From assembly GCA_900751665.1 (NCBI GenBank), contig CAADSV010000063.1, positions 1-14,838 of the forward strand: a stretch of DNA of 14,838 nt, in the 5' to 3' direction. The position numbers were made by a program, and so were the translations under genes. The stretch comes from an uncultured Collinsella sp. GTDB lineage: Bacteria; Actinomycetota; Coriobacteriia; Coriobacteriales; Coriobacteriaceae. Shown piece after piece: positions 7,502-13,775 of this stretch. The notes below the pieces were generated by a model, which saw only the letters and a list, made by a program, of their open reading frames with translations, was not told the DNA's origin and did not search any database. Numbering within the stretch: the first letter of the stretch is position 1; each line of letters starts with the position of its first letter.

Positions 7502-7570
7502 AAGTTGCGGTGAAATAGTTCCTGGATTTTGGCTTATTCGAGCTTTTCAGGAACTATTTCACCGCAACTT
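7502..7570. repeat. Long perfect inverted repeat, copy 1
   Basis: Perfect 23-base arms at 7502-7524 and 7548-7570, with a 23-base unpaired centre. The arm begins AAGTTGCGGTGAAATAG and is the same as that of the copy at 8812-8882; the centres differ. It starts 14 bases after the PIN gene stop. No run of T follows on either strand, so it is not a textbook terminator, although such a strong stem could stop transcription or protect the 3' end. It looks like a dispersed intergenic palindrome of the REP or MITE kind. Confidence 0.9.
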
Positions 7571-7633
7571 TCTGTAAGGGTGGTTTTTAGTGCCGCCGAG
7601 GGGCATCAATCAACCGTTTGCCGATATGTTTGG

Positions 7634-7653
7634 CTCTGACTCATGACTCTGAC
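7634..7653 (+). repeat. Short direct repeat upstream of the 7755 gene
   Basis: CTCTGAC occurs twice with a 13-base period (7634-7640 and 7647-7653), with TCATGA between. The complement of TGACTCAT (7637-7644) recurs at the gene start (ATGAGTCA, 7755-7762). It may be a regulator site, or chance. The rest of the gap 7571-7754 shows nothing clear. Confidence 0.2.
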
Positions 7654-7754
7654 CTGCCCCGTCAAGCTTTTGGTCAGTTCATGGCAAGGTCTGGCGGACC
7701 AAATATGGGATAGCGTAGTGTCATTCACTCCCCCTCGAGACCATAGGGTCGAAA

Positions 7755-8750
7755 ATGAGTCATGATATACGCTGTTCCAAACCGCAAACAGAGCTGTTCT
7801 TCCGGTTATTCGAGGCCCATCATGGCGGGCACCTGTTTGTAGCTGCAAAAAAATGGGATGAACGCTGTGCCTACGCGCTCATGCAAAAAGAGATGATTAT
7901 TCGACTCTACAACCATGTCTACGCTGATCCCGCGTATTGGAATGACCTCGGCGTCGAAGATCGCATCTTTCAATTGGCATCCGCTATTGCAGTCGTTGAA
8001 CCGGATGCCGTGTTTTGCGGAGCAACGGCGGCACTGCTCTATGGCATCGGTTCTGCATATTCGCTTCTCGACAAGGTGCAGGTGCTGCTGCCGCGTTCCA
8101 CCAGACGCGATATGTACGAATTCGTTGAATACCGACGCTGGCGGCCGGGCGACGTATGGCAGCTCGGCCCGTTTACGTTAACGGATCCATATCGCACGGT
8201 GGTCGACATCGCTCGAACGAGCGCTTTTCGATATGCACTAGGCTATGTCGACGGGTTGGCTCGTGAGTACGGTGTCGAGCGTGAAGAATTGCGTGCATAT
8301 GCACAAGCGAACTGCCGCGGACTGCACGGCATTGCGCGCGCATTTGATGTTTTTGAACACATGGATGGCAGATCGGATAACGGCGGAGAATCCGAAGCAC
8401 GGGCGGCAATGATTCTGGCGGGAGTTGCCGCTCCCGAACTTCAGGTTGAAATCACTCGACCGGGAAACGCCGGCTATTATTTGGCAGATTACGGCTGGCA
8501 GATGCCAAACGGCTCTTGGATGCTGGCCGAGCTGCATGGACTAGGCAAGTTTGAGAACGATGCCCAAAATGATCCGGAACATACTGCGGCAAAAACCTAT
8601 AGAGCTGCCCTCATGCGCGACACGAACCTGCGTGCCATGGGCCACAACGTCATTCATTTCAAGCTCTCAGACACCTACGATGTCAAAGCGTTCGGCTCCA
8701 TGATGCGCGGCTTCGATATACCAACCACAAAACCCTACGCAGACTCCTGA
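7755..8750 (+). CDS. AbiEi-like N-terminal / PD-(D/E)XK (Vsr/DUF559-like) C-terminal protein
   Basis: A 331-residue soluble protein, probably DNA-binding, of unproven role. Residues about 30-160 follow the AbiEi-like layout of actinobacterial proteins: MIIRLYNHVYADP, then AVFCGATAALLYG (85-97), VQVLLPRSTRR and a TDPYRTVVDIAR segment (143-154). The C-terminal third fits a Vsr/DUF559 nuclease fold: ESEARAAMILAG (E212), D245 in YYLADYGW, E259 in LAELHGLGK, then a Gly-His strand (MGHNVIHFK). The E...D-X13-E-x-x-G order is the PD-(D/E)XK type. No AbiEii nucleotidyltransferase toxin lies beside it, so it is not a normal type IV toxin-antitoxin pair. The start is an ATG with a weak AGGG site 7 bases upstream. 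It is flanked by two copies of a long hairpin repeat and stands alone between plus-strand and minus-strand blocks. Confidence 0.6.
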   Translation: MSHDIRCSKPQTELFFRLFEAHHGGHLFVAAKKWDERCAYALMQKEMIIRLYNHVYADPAYWNDLGVEDRIFQLASAIAVVEPDAVFCGATAALLYGIGSAYSLLDKVQVLLPRSTRRDMYEFVEYRRWRPGDVWQLGPFTLTDPYRTVVDIARTSAFRYALGYVDGLAREYGVEREELRAYAQANCRGLHGIARAFDVFEHMDGRSDNGGESEARAAMILAGVAAPELQVEITRPGNAGYYLADYGWQMPNGSWMLAELHGLGKFENDAQNDPEHTAAKTYRAALMRDTNLRAMGHNVIHFKLSDTYDVKAFGSMMRGFDIPTTKPYADS

Positions 8751-8811
8751 CCGGCTGCCCTCATCTTCTCGACGACAGAACCCATCATCGACCCAGCCCG
8801 CTCGGCCTCAA

Positions 8812-8882
8812 TAAGTTGCGGTGAAATAGTTCCTGGATAACAGCTTTTGCGGCTAATCCAGGAACTATTTCACCGCAACTTA
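8812..8882. repeat. Long perfect inverted repeat, copy 2
   Basis: Perfect 27-base arms at 8812-8838 and 8856-8882 with a 17-base centre. The inner 23 bases of the arm equal those of copy 1 (7502-7570), while the centre is different. It begins 62 bases after the stop of the 7755-8750 gene and lies 32 bases from the tRNA terminator, which comes from the opposite strand. The arms have stayed complementary while the loops diverged. Confidence 0.9.
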
Positions 8883-8913
8883 GGAGGGGATGTGGGGTCC
8901 CGGCATGTATATG

Positions 8914-8949
8914 AAAATGGCTCTGGTCCCAAAAGGAACAAGAGCCATT
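8914..8949 (-). terminator. Rho-independent terminator of the tRNA transcript
   Basis: Nine-base arms AATGGCTCT (8916-8924) and AGAGCCATT (8941-8949) are followed on the minus strand by TTTT (8914-8917). The inner part adds further pairs around an AAAA loop with mismatches. It lies 11 bases downstream of the tRNA-Gly CCA end. Confidence 0.8.
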
Positions 8950-8960
8950 CATCTATCTTA

Positions 8961-9034
8961 TGGAGCGGGCGACGGGAATCGAACCCGCGTCATCAGCTTG
9001 GAAGGCTGGGGTTCTACCATTGAACTACGCCCGC
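8961..9034 (-). tRNA. tRNA-Gly (anticodon UCC)
   Basis: A 74-base tRNA with an encoded CCA (8961-8963). The acceptor arms GCGGGCG and CGCCCGC pair perfectly with a T discriminator base. The T arm reads GCGGGTTCGATTCCCGT. The anticodon loop CTTCCAA sits on a CAGC/GCTG stem and gives UCC. It lies 6 bases after tRNA-Pro and shares its promoter and terminator. Confidence 0.96.
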
Positions 9035-9040
9035 AAGATA

Positions 9041-9117
9041 TGGTCGGGACGACAGGATTTGAACCTGCGACATCCTGCTCCCAAAGCAGGCGCGCTACCA
9101 AACTGCGCCACGTCCCG
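9041..9117 (-). tRNA. tRNA-Pro (anticodon UGG)
   Basis: A 77-base tRNA with an encoded CCA (9041-9043). The acceptor arms CGGGACG and CGTCCCG pair perfectly with an A discriminator. The T arm includes GGTTCAAATCC. The anticodon stem CCTGC/GCAGG holds the loop TTTGGGA, giving UGG. It is the first of the two tRNAs in one minus-strand transcript. Confidence 0.96.
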
Positions 9118-9168
9118 AAGGTGTTGAGCAGCTAAGGTCTAAACCTTGCGTGTCCCAAAGCGAAGGAA

Positions 9169-9197
9169 ATTATAGGGGAGACTCCCCGCCTGTGCAA
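9169..9197 (-). promoter_or_regulatory. Promoter of the tRNA-Pro/tRNA-Gly transcript
   Basis: On the minus strand, TTGCAC (9192-9197) and a perfect TATAAT (9169-9174) are separated by exactly 17 bases. Transcription would begin near 9162, about 45 bases before tRNA-Pro. The spacer next to the -10 box holds a tight palindrome (GGGGAG-A-CTCCCC, 9175-9187). Confidence 0.8.
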
Positions 9198-9208
9198 GCG
9201 GCGATACC

Positions 9209-10567
9209 CTAGTTCCTCGAATGTGCGACAAACTTGCTGTGGAGCAGGCCGATCACAAACGCCACCACGGCGACTGGTGCCCACGCAGCGCCGATATCTG
9301 CCAGCGGCAACGCATCGAACGGCAGCCACGCGCCAGTAAAGAACGCGTCGCGGACCGAAGTGATCACGCTCTGCACCGCGACAACGCCGCCGACCCAGAC
9401 CCACACCTGCGGATGCGCATCACAAAAGCCGTGCACCAGGCCCATAAGCACCAGCACAATGGCAACGGGATACAAAGCGTTGAGCATGGGCACCGAGAAC
9501 ATAAGGATCACGTCGAGGCCCACGTTGGAGAGCACGCACGAAAACGCTGCAAACACAAAGGCGAGAATCGCAAAGGGACGGCGCATGGCCTCCTCGGAAG
9601 CCTCCGCTCCCCCTTCGACCACATACGTCTCGCAGAAGTAACGCGAGCAGCAGCTGATAAGGCCAATACACACGTTCATGCAGGCGAGGAAAAAGATCGC
9701 AAAGACCACGACCGTGCCGGCAAGACCAAAGTGCATGGAGGCAGAGCGGGCAAGGATGGCAGCGCCGTTGGTAGCGTCGGGCATCACGGTGCCGAGCTGC
9801 ATACCGGCAAGGCCCAAGCCGCAGTAGATGATGGCCATGAGCACGCCGGCGATCACACCGGAACGCGAAATCTCGAAGGCCACGCGCTTGTCATCGGTAA
9901 CGCCGAGCTCATGGATGGTCTCGGCGATGATGATACCAAAGGCGAGCGACGCGAGCAGGTCCATGGTCTGGTAGCCAGTCAAAAAGCCCTGCACGGCAGC
10001 ACCGGCATTGTAGGGAGCCTGCGGCGCGGCAGCGGGACCCAACGGCGAGACCACGGCGGCACCCACGACCAGCACGATGAGCGCAATGAGCGCGGGGCCC
10101 GTAATGCGGCCGAGCACACGCGTGATGACGCCCGGACGCAGCGTGAGCACAAACGCGACGACAAAGAAGCCAACGGCAAACACCAGGCGAGCCGTGCCAA
10201 GCGAGACGCCCTCGGGCAGCAGCGGCACCAGCATCTCGAAGGCCGTGGAGCTCGTACGCGGAATAGCCAGGCACGGGCCGATGGCCAGATACACCGCCGC
10301 GACAAAGAATTCACCGAACTTGGGGTGCACGCGGCCGGCAAGCTCGCGCGCCGTTCCGGCAAGCGCCACGGCGATAAAGCCCATGACGGGCAGGCCGATG
10401 GCGGCAATCAGAAAGCCGAACATGGCAACCGGCGTGGCTGAACCTGCTTGCAGCGCCAGCAGCGGCGGAATGATAAGGTTGCCGGCGCCAAAGAGCATCG
10501 AGAACAGGGCGATGCCGACGGTAACGACATGGTCGGAGCGCAGACCACGCGAGGCGGATGAGGCCAT
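9209..10567 (-). CDS. brnQ: Branched-chain amino acid transporter, BrnQ (LIVCS) family
   Basis: A cytoplasmic-membrane carrier that takes up leucine, isoleucine and valine with a cation (Na+ or H+). It has 452 residues, close to the family length of about 440, and is hydrophobic throughout with about a dozen membrane helices. The family signature near the N-terminus, LFGAGNLIIPPLLALQAG, lies at about residues 25-42, followed by GFLIAAIGLPVMGFIAVAL. The segment AIPRTSSTAFEM is also typical. The ATG at 10565-10567 follows an AGGTG ribosome site by about 5 bases; a GTG two codons earlier is too close to it. A terminator hairpin ends only 23 bases before the ATG, which leaves no room for a promoter between them. 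Substrate range cannot be told from sequence. Confidence 0.92.
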   Translation of the reverse strand: MASSASRGLRSDHVVTVGIALFSMLFGAGNLIIPPLLALQAGSATPVAMFGFLIAAIGLPVMGFIAVALAGTARELAGRVHPKFGEFFVAAVYLAIGPCLAIPRTSSTAFEMLVPLLPEGVSLGTARLVFAVGFFVVAFVLTLRPGVITRVLGRITGPALIALIVLVVGAAVVSPLGPAAAPQAPYNAGAAVQGFLTGYQTMDLLASLAFGIIIAETIHELGVTDDKRVAFEISRSGVIAGVLMAIIYCGLGLAGMQLGTVMPDATNGAAILARSASMHFGLAGTVVVFAIFFLACMNVCIGLISCCSRYFCETYVVEGGAEASEEAMRRPFAILAFVFAAFSCVLSNVGLDVILMFSVPMLNALYPVAIVLVLMGLVHGFCDAHPQVWVWVGGVVAVQSVITSVRDAFFTGAWLPFDALPLADIGAAWAPVAVVAFVIGLLHSKFVAHSRN

Positions 10568-10590
10568 AGACACACCTTTCGGGTCGAAAC

Positions 10591-10620
10591 AAAAACGGGA
10601 CGGGCAAAAGACCCGTCCCG
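10591..10620 (-). terminator. Rho-independent terminator of the selenium operon
   Basis: Perfect 9-base arms CGGGACGGG (10596-10604) and CCCGTCCCG (10612-10620) have a 7-base loop, followed on the minus strand by TTTTT (10591-10595). It lies 14 bases after the stop of the cysteine desulfurase-like gene and directly before brnQ. Confidence 0.88.
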
Positions 10621-10634
10621 CAAGTATATACGCT

Positions 10635-11774
10635 CTAGCAGGCTAAATCGCGCAAAGCGTCAATCGCGGTGTCGACTTCTTCGTCCGTGTTGAAATACCC
10701 AAACGAGAAGCGAACGACACCCTGACGCTCGGTCCCCAGCGCGCGGTGCATGAGCGGAGCGCAATGGGCGCCGGGGCGTGTCGCAATCCCCCACCCTTGC
10801 ATGAGCGCGTCCGAGATCTCGGCAGAGTCGATATCACCCACGTTGAGCGACACGATCGCAGAGCGCGCGGGTTGGTCAAAGGCACCGTAGAGCGCAATGC
10901 CGGGGATTTCGCGAACACCGGCGAGGAAACGCTCGGCAAGCGCGCGCTCACGAGCCGCAATCGCCTCGACCCCGCCTTGGGCCTCGATAAAGTCGAGGCC
11001 GGCAGAAAGGCCCGCGATGCCATGGCCGTTGAGCGTACCGGCCTCCAAGCGCGTGGGCCACTCAAGCGGCTGCAGCGCGTCGAAGCTGTGCACGCCCGTA
11101 CCGCCCATGGCCCACGGAGCCACGTCAATGCCCTCCGCAACGGCCAGGCCGCCGGTGCCTTGGGGCCCCATGAGCCCCTTTTGGCCGGTAAAGCACACAA
11201 TGTCGAGCCCCATGGCATCCATGTCAATCTTCGCCGTACCGGCAGACTGAGAGGCATCGACGATCACCAGCGCGCCGGCTGCATGGGCTATGGCCGCCAC
11301 GCGCGCAATGTCGACCGCGTTGCCGGTCACATTAGAGGCGTGCGTCACCACCACGGCACGTGCACCGGGCGTGACCAGCTGCTCGAGCTCGTCGTAGTCG
11401 AGCACGCCGTTCGCGTCACAGCCCGCATGCTCAACTGTCACGCCTTGCTCGGCAGCCAAGCGGTTGAGCGGGCGCAGCACGGAGTTATGCTCGAGCACCG
11501 TCGTAACCACACGGTCGCCGGGGCGTACCACGCCATTGATGACGGTGTTGAGCGCCGCGGTGGAGTTGGGCGTAAAACACACATGGTCAGCACGCGGGCA
11601 GCCCAGCAAGCGCGCAAGCTTGGCGCGACAGCCGTGGATGGTACGCGCCGCGTCGAGCGCACCCGAAGTCGCGGCGCGGCCCGCCATGCCAAGCGAGCAC
11701 ACCGCCTGCGTCACGGCATCGATGACCGTTTGTGGCTTATGCATGGTCGTCGCCGCGTTATCCAGGTAGATCAT
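10635..11774 (-). CDS. Cysteine desulfurase-like class V aminotransferase (selenium cluster type)
   Basis: A PLP enzyme expected to take sulfur from cysteine or selenium from selenocysteine and pass it to a partner, here probably feeding SelD through YedF or DUF3343. It has 379 residues. The start MIYLDNAATT is the family N-terminus. EHNSVLRP (95-102), IVDASQSAG (171-179) and FTGQKGLMGPQGTGG with the PLP lysine K199 follow. The catalytic cysteine is probably C338 in GAHCAPLMHRALGT. This resembles the cysteine desulfurase family (TIGR01977 type) that travels with selD and yedF more than IscS. The ATG overlaps the DUF3343 stop (ATGA) and has a GGGAGGT ribosome site 6 bases upstream, so an upstream GTG start is not needed. 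It is the last gene of the operon. Confidence 0.88.
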   Translation of the reverse strand: MIYLDNAATTMHKPQTVIDAVTQAVCSLGMAGRAATSGALDAARTIHGCRAKLARLLGCPRADHVCFTPNSTAALNTVINGVVRPGDRVVTTVLEHNSVLRPLNRLAAEQGVTVEHAGCDANGVLDYDELEQLVTPGARAVVVTHASNVTGNAVDIARVAAIAHAAGALVIVDASQSAGTAKIDMDAMGLDIVCFTGQKGLMGPQGTGGLAVAEGIDVAPWAMGGTGVHSFDALQPLEWPTRLEAGTLNGHGIAGLSAGLDFIEAQGGVEAIAARERALAERFLAGVREIPGIALYGAFDQPARSAIVSLNVGDIDSAEISDALMQGWGIATRPGAHCAPLMHRALGTERQGVVRFSFGYFNTDEEVDTAIDALRDLAC

Positions 11775-12022
11775 CGCACGACCTCCCACATATCAATCAC
11801 GGTATAGCCCTCGGTAGGAACGCCCGCCGCGGCAAGCTCGCCGCGCAGCAGGTCCTCATCCGAAGGCAGCGCCTTCCACGCCAGACCGCAGCCGGCAGCG
11901 ACCTCCCCGGGCACGGGAATCGTGCGCCCGGGAAGGCCGCGCTCGATGCATAGGGTCTCGCACCCCATGGCGGCCGCCGTGGTAGGAAACGTGATGACAA
12001 GCGCCGGGCGCTTCTCCCTCAT
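11771..12022 (-). CDS. DUF3343 protein, putative Se/S carrier
   Basis: A small protein of 83 residues from the ATG at 12020-12022. It fits DUF3343, a family found with selD, yedF and cysteine desulfurase genes and proposed to carry selenium or sulfur. Visible features are a first strand (ALVITFPTTAAAMGCE), the GLPGRTIPVPGEVAAGCGLAWK segment with C45, and cysteines C21 and C25. Family members keep a Cys-Gly pair at the position of C45-G46. A GGAG ribosome site lies 6 bases upstream of this ATG; a TTG five codons earlier would give 88 residues but has no site. It begins 19 bases after yedF and its stop overlaps the next gene by 4 bases, so the three genes are surely one transcript. The biochemical role is unproven. 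Confidence 0.78.
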   Translation of the reverse strand: MREKRPALVITFPTTAAAMGCETLCIERGLPGRTIPVPGEVAAGCGLAWKALPSDEDLLRGELAAAGVPTEGYTVIDMWEVVR

Positions 12023-12041
12023 GGCAACTCCAACCAATACG

Positions 12042-12668
12042 CTACGGGCGCACGACGCGCACGGCCTGCTCCATCTTCTCCACGATCACGTACATGTTGG
12101 TGACCTCGCCCACCGCGAGCTGGTCTTTAATGCCATAGTGGTCCAGGCAGGTACCGCAGGTAAGGATCTCGACACCCTGCTCGGCCAGGCCCTTCAGGTC
12201 GTCGAGCACCGGCGAGCCCTCGACGGTGAGCTTGGCGCCGCCGTTGTAGAACAACATGGTCGCGGGCAGCTCCTCCTGCTGCGTCACGGCAAAGATGAAG
12301 GCCTTCATGAGCTTGTGGCCCAGCTCGTCGTCGCCGCGACCCATGCAGTCGGTGTAGACGGAAATGACGAGCTTGCCCTTGCCGGCGCTGGCATCACAGA
12401 AGGCAGCGCCATCCTGCTCGGGATCGGCCACGGCAACGGCGCCAGAGGTCGCCACGGTCACGTGCCACTCGGCGTCCGAGATCTTCTCGACCGAGGCCGT
12501 GCAGCCCTTCTCCTGCGCCATCTTGGAGATGTTCTTGACGGCGGTCTCGTTATCGACCACGGTCACCACGGCACCCTCGCCATTGAGCTGCTTGAGGGCC
12601 TTGAGCGTCTTGACGACGGGCAGCGGGCAGGCATCGCCCATGGCATTGACTTCAATCTTCGTAGACAT
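12042..12668 (-). CDS. yedF: Selenium metabolism sulfurtransferase-like protein YedF
   Basis: A 208-residue protein of the selenium-associated YedF family. The N-terminal 75 residues form a TusA/SirA-like domain with the CPxP motif DACPLPVVKTLKAL (C14). The second half is DsrE-like with C108 and the family segment TCGTCLDHYGIKDQLAVGEV (C171, C174), followed by TNMYVIVEKM. It is thought to relay selenium or sulfur between a desulfurase and SelD; this is inference from gene clustering. The ATG at 12666-12668 follows a GGA-type ribosome site by about 7 bases; the longer frame reaching 12707 has no site. It lies 57 bases after selD and 19 before DUF3343. Confidence 0.88.
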   Translation of the reverse strand: MSTKIEVNAMGDACPLPVVKTLKALKQLNGEGAVVTVVDNETAVKNISKMAQEKGCTASVEKISDAEWHVTVATSGAVAVADPEQDGAAFCDASAGKGKLVISVYTDCMGRGDDELGHKLMKAFIFAVTQQEELPATMLFYNGGAKLTVEGSPVLDDLKGLAEQGVEILTCGTCLDHYGIKDQLAVGEVTNMYVIVEKMEQAVRVVRP

Positions 12669-12725
12669 AGTTTTTCCTTTCGAATAAATCGTTTTAGAAC
12701 GGTACATAACTCAATAAACGTGTCG

Positions 12726-13775
12726 TTAACGGACAACGCGAACGGCAGGACCGCCCGGCACCGGCTCGCACACGCGACCAACGACGGCGGCGATACGTCC
12801 TTCGGCATGCAGACGGCGCGCAAGCTCATCCACATCGGCAGCAGGTGCCGCGATAAGCAGGCCACCCGAGGTCTGCGGATCGTACAGTGTATCCAACATA
12901 CCCGGCTCCAGGCCCTCGTCGGCGGCCACGCGCGGGCCAAAGAAGTCCTGGTTGCGGTAGGCGCCGGCGGGGGGAAAGCCCAGACGCGCCATGTCGAGCA
13001 CCTGGTCAAAGAGCGGCACCGCCCCCGACACAAGCTCAATCTGCACGCCCGAACCCTCGGCCATCTCGCATGCATGCCCGATAAGGCCAAAGCCCGTAAT
13101 GTCGGTACAGCCGTGAAGCTCGAGTCCCTCGGCCAGACGGATCGGGGCCTCGTTGAGGGTGCGCATCGAGTCAAACATGGCTGCGGACTCGTCCTGCTCG
13201 ATGAGCTCGCCCTTAATGGCCGTAGTGATGATGCCCGAGCCGATCGCCTTGGTCAGCAGCAGAACATCGCCTGCGCGTGCGCCGCTGTTGGCGAGCATGC
13301 GGTCGAGCGCGACAAAACCGCTCACGGACAGGCCGTACTTGGGCTCGTCGTCGTTGATAGTGTGGCCGCCCGCGATGGAGCAACCCGCCTCGACGCACTT
13401 GTCGGCTCCGCTCGCCAGAATCTGACCGGCAACCTCAACGCCCAGACAGCTCGGGATGCACAGCAAGTTCATGGCATGGCTCGGCCGCCCGCCCATGGCG
13501 TAGATGTCCGACAGCGAATTTGCCGCGGCAATCTGGCCAAACAGGAACGGGTCGTCCACCATGGGTGGGAAGAAGTCGACGGACTGCACGAGGCCCAGGT
13601 TCTCCCCCACCTTGAAGACGCTCGCATCGTCAGCGGTATCGAACCCGATGAGCAGGCGCTCGTTGGGAACATTGGGTAGCTCACCCAGGACCTGGGCAAG
13701 GGCTCCGGGAGCCAGCTTGGCGGCTCAACCCGAGGCGGCCGTCATCTGCGTCAGACGGATATGATCGTTAGCCAT
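12726..13775 (-). CDS. selD: Selenide, water dikinase (selenophosphate synthetase), itself a selenoprotein
   Basis: Makes selenophosphate from selenide and ATP, the selenium donor for selenocysteine tRNA. It has 349 residues when the UGA at 13725-13727 is read as selenocysteine at position 17; E. coli SelD has Cys17 at that position and 347 residues. The catalytic lysine K20 is kept three residues later (SGUAAKL), while E. coli Cys19 is Ala here. Further SelD segments are FDTADDASVF, SVDFFPPMVDDPFLFGQIAA, NSLSDIYAMGG, SIAGGHTINDDEPKYGL, TDITGFGLIGH and DPQTSGGLLIA. The ATG (13773-13775) has a strong AGGAGG site 5 bases upstream and overlaps the stop of the glycosyltransferase gene (ATGGCTAA). 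Annotated without recoding, it would lose its N-terminal 55 residues, including the catalytic ones. Confidence 0.95.
13698..13727 (-). promoter_or_regulatory. Candidate SECIS hairpin of selD with the Sec UGA
   Basis: Downstream of the UGA (13725-13727), GGCT (13710-13713) and AGCC (13701-13704) pair around the loop CCCGG. AAG (13716-13718) and CTT (13698-13700) extend the stem past a two-base bulge. The apical GG lies about 20 bases from the UGA, in the range expected for bacterial SECIS loops. It is less clear than the fdhF element, but the conserved position of the UGA supports it. Confidence 0.65.

Noticed and set aside
7606..7848. 80-residue minus-strand frame
   Set aside because: Overlaps the start of the 7755 gene on the other strand and shows no family features or ribosome site.
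7502..8882. CRISPR array or insertion sequence from the two hairpin copies
   Set aside because: Only two copies, about 1.3 kb apart, with no spacers, no cas genes, no transposase and no target-site duplication that I can see.
8961..9117. Selenocysteine tRNA (selC) among the tRNAs
   Set aside because: Both tRNAs have normal lengths and UCC or UGG anticodons; none has the long acceptor and variable arms or the UCA anticodon of tRNA-Sec.
9221..10441. 406-residue plus-strand open frame
   Set aside because: Antisense shadow of brnQ with a His/Arg/Asp-rich, low-complexity product.
10746..11807. 353-residue plus-strand open frame
   Set aside because: Antisense shadow of the cysteine desulfurase-like gene.
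11922..13679. 585-residue plus-strand open frame
   Set aside because: Antisense to DUF3343, yedF and selD; composition is that of a shadow frame.
13725..13727. selD broken or starting late at 13610
   Set aside because: The UGA is at the Cys17 position, the sequence before it matches a SelD N-terminus, and a strong ribosome site precedes the ATG at 13775.
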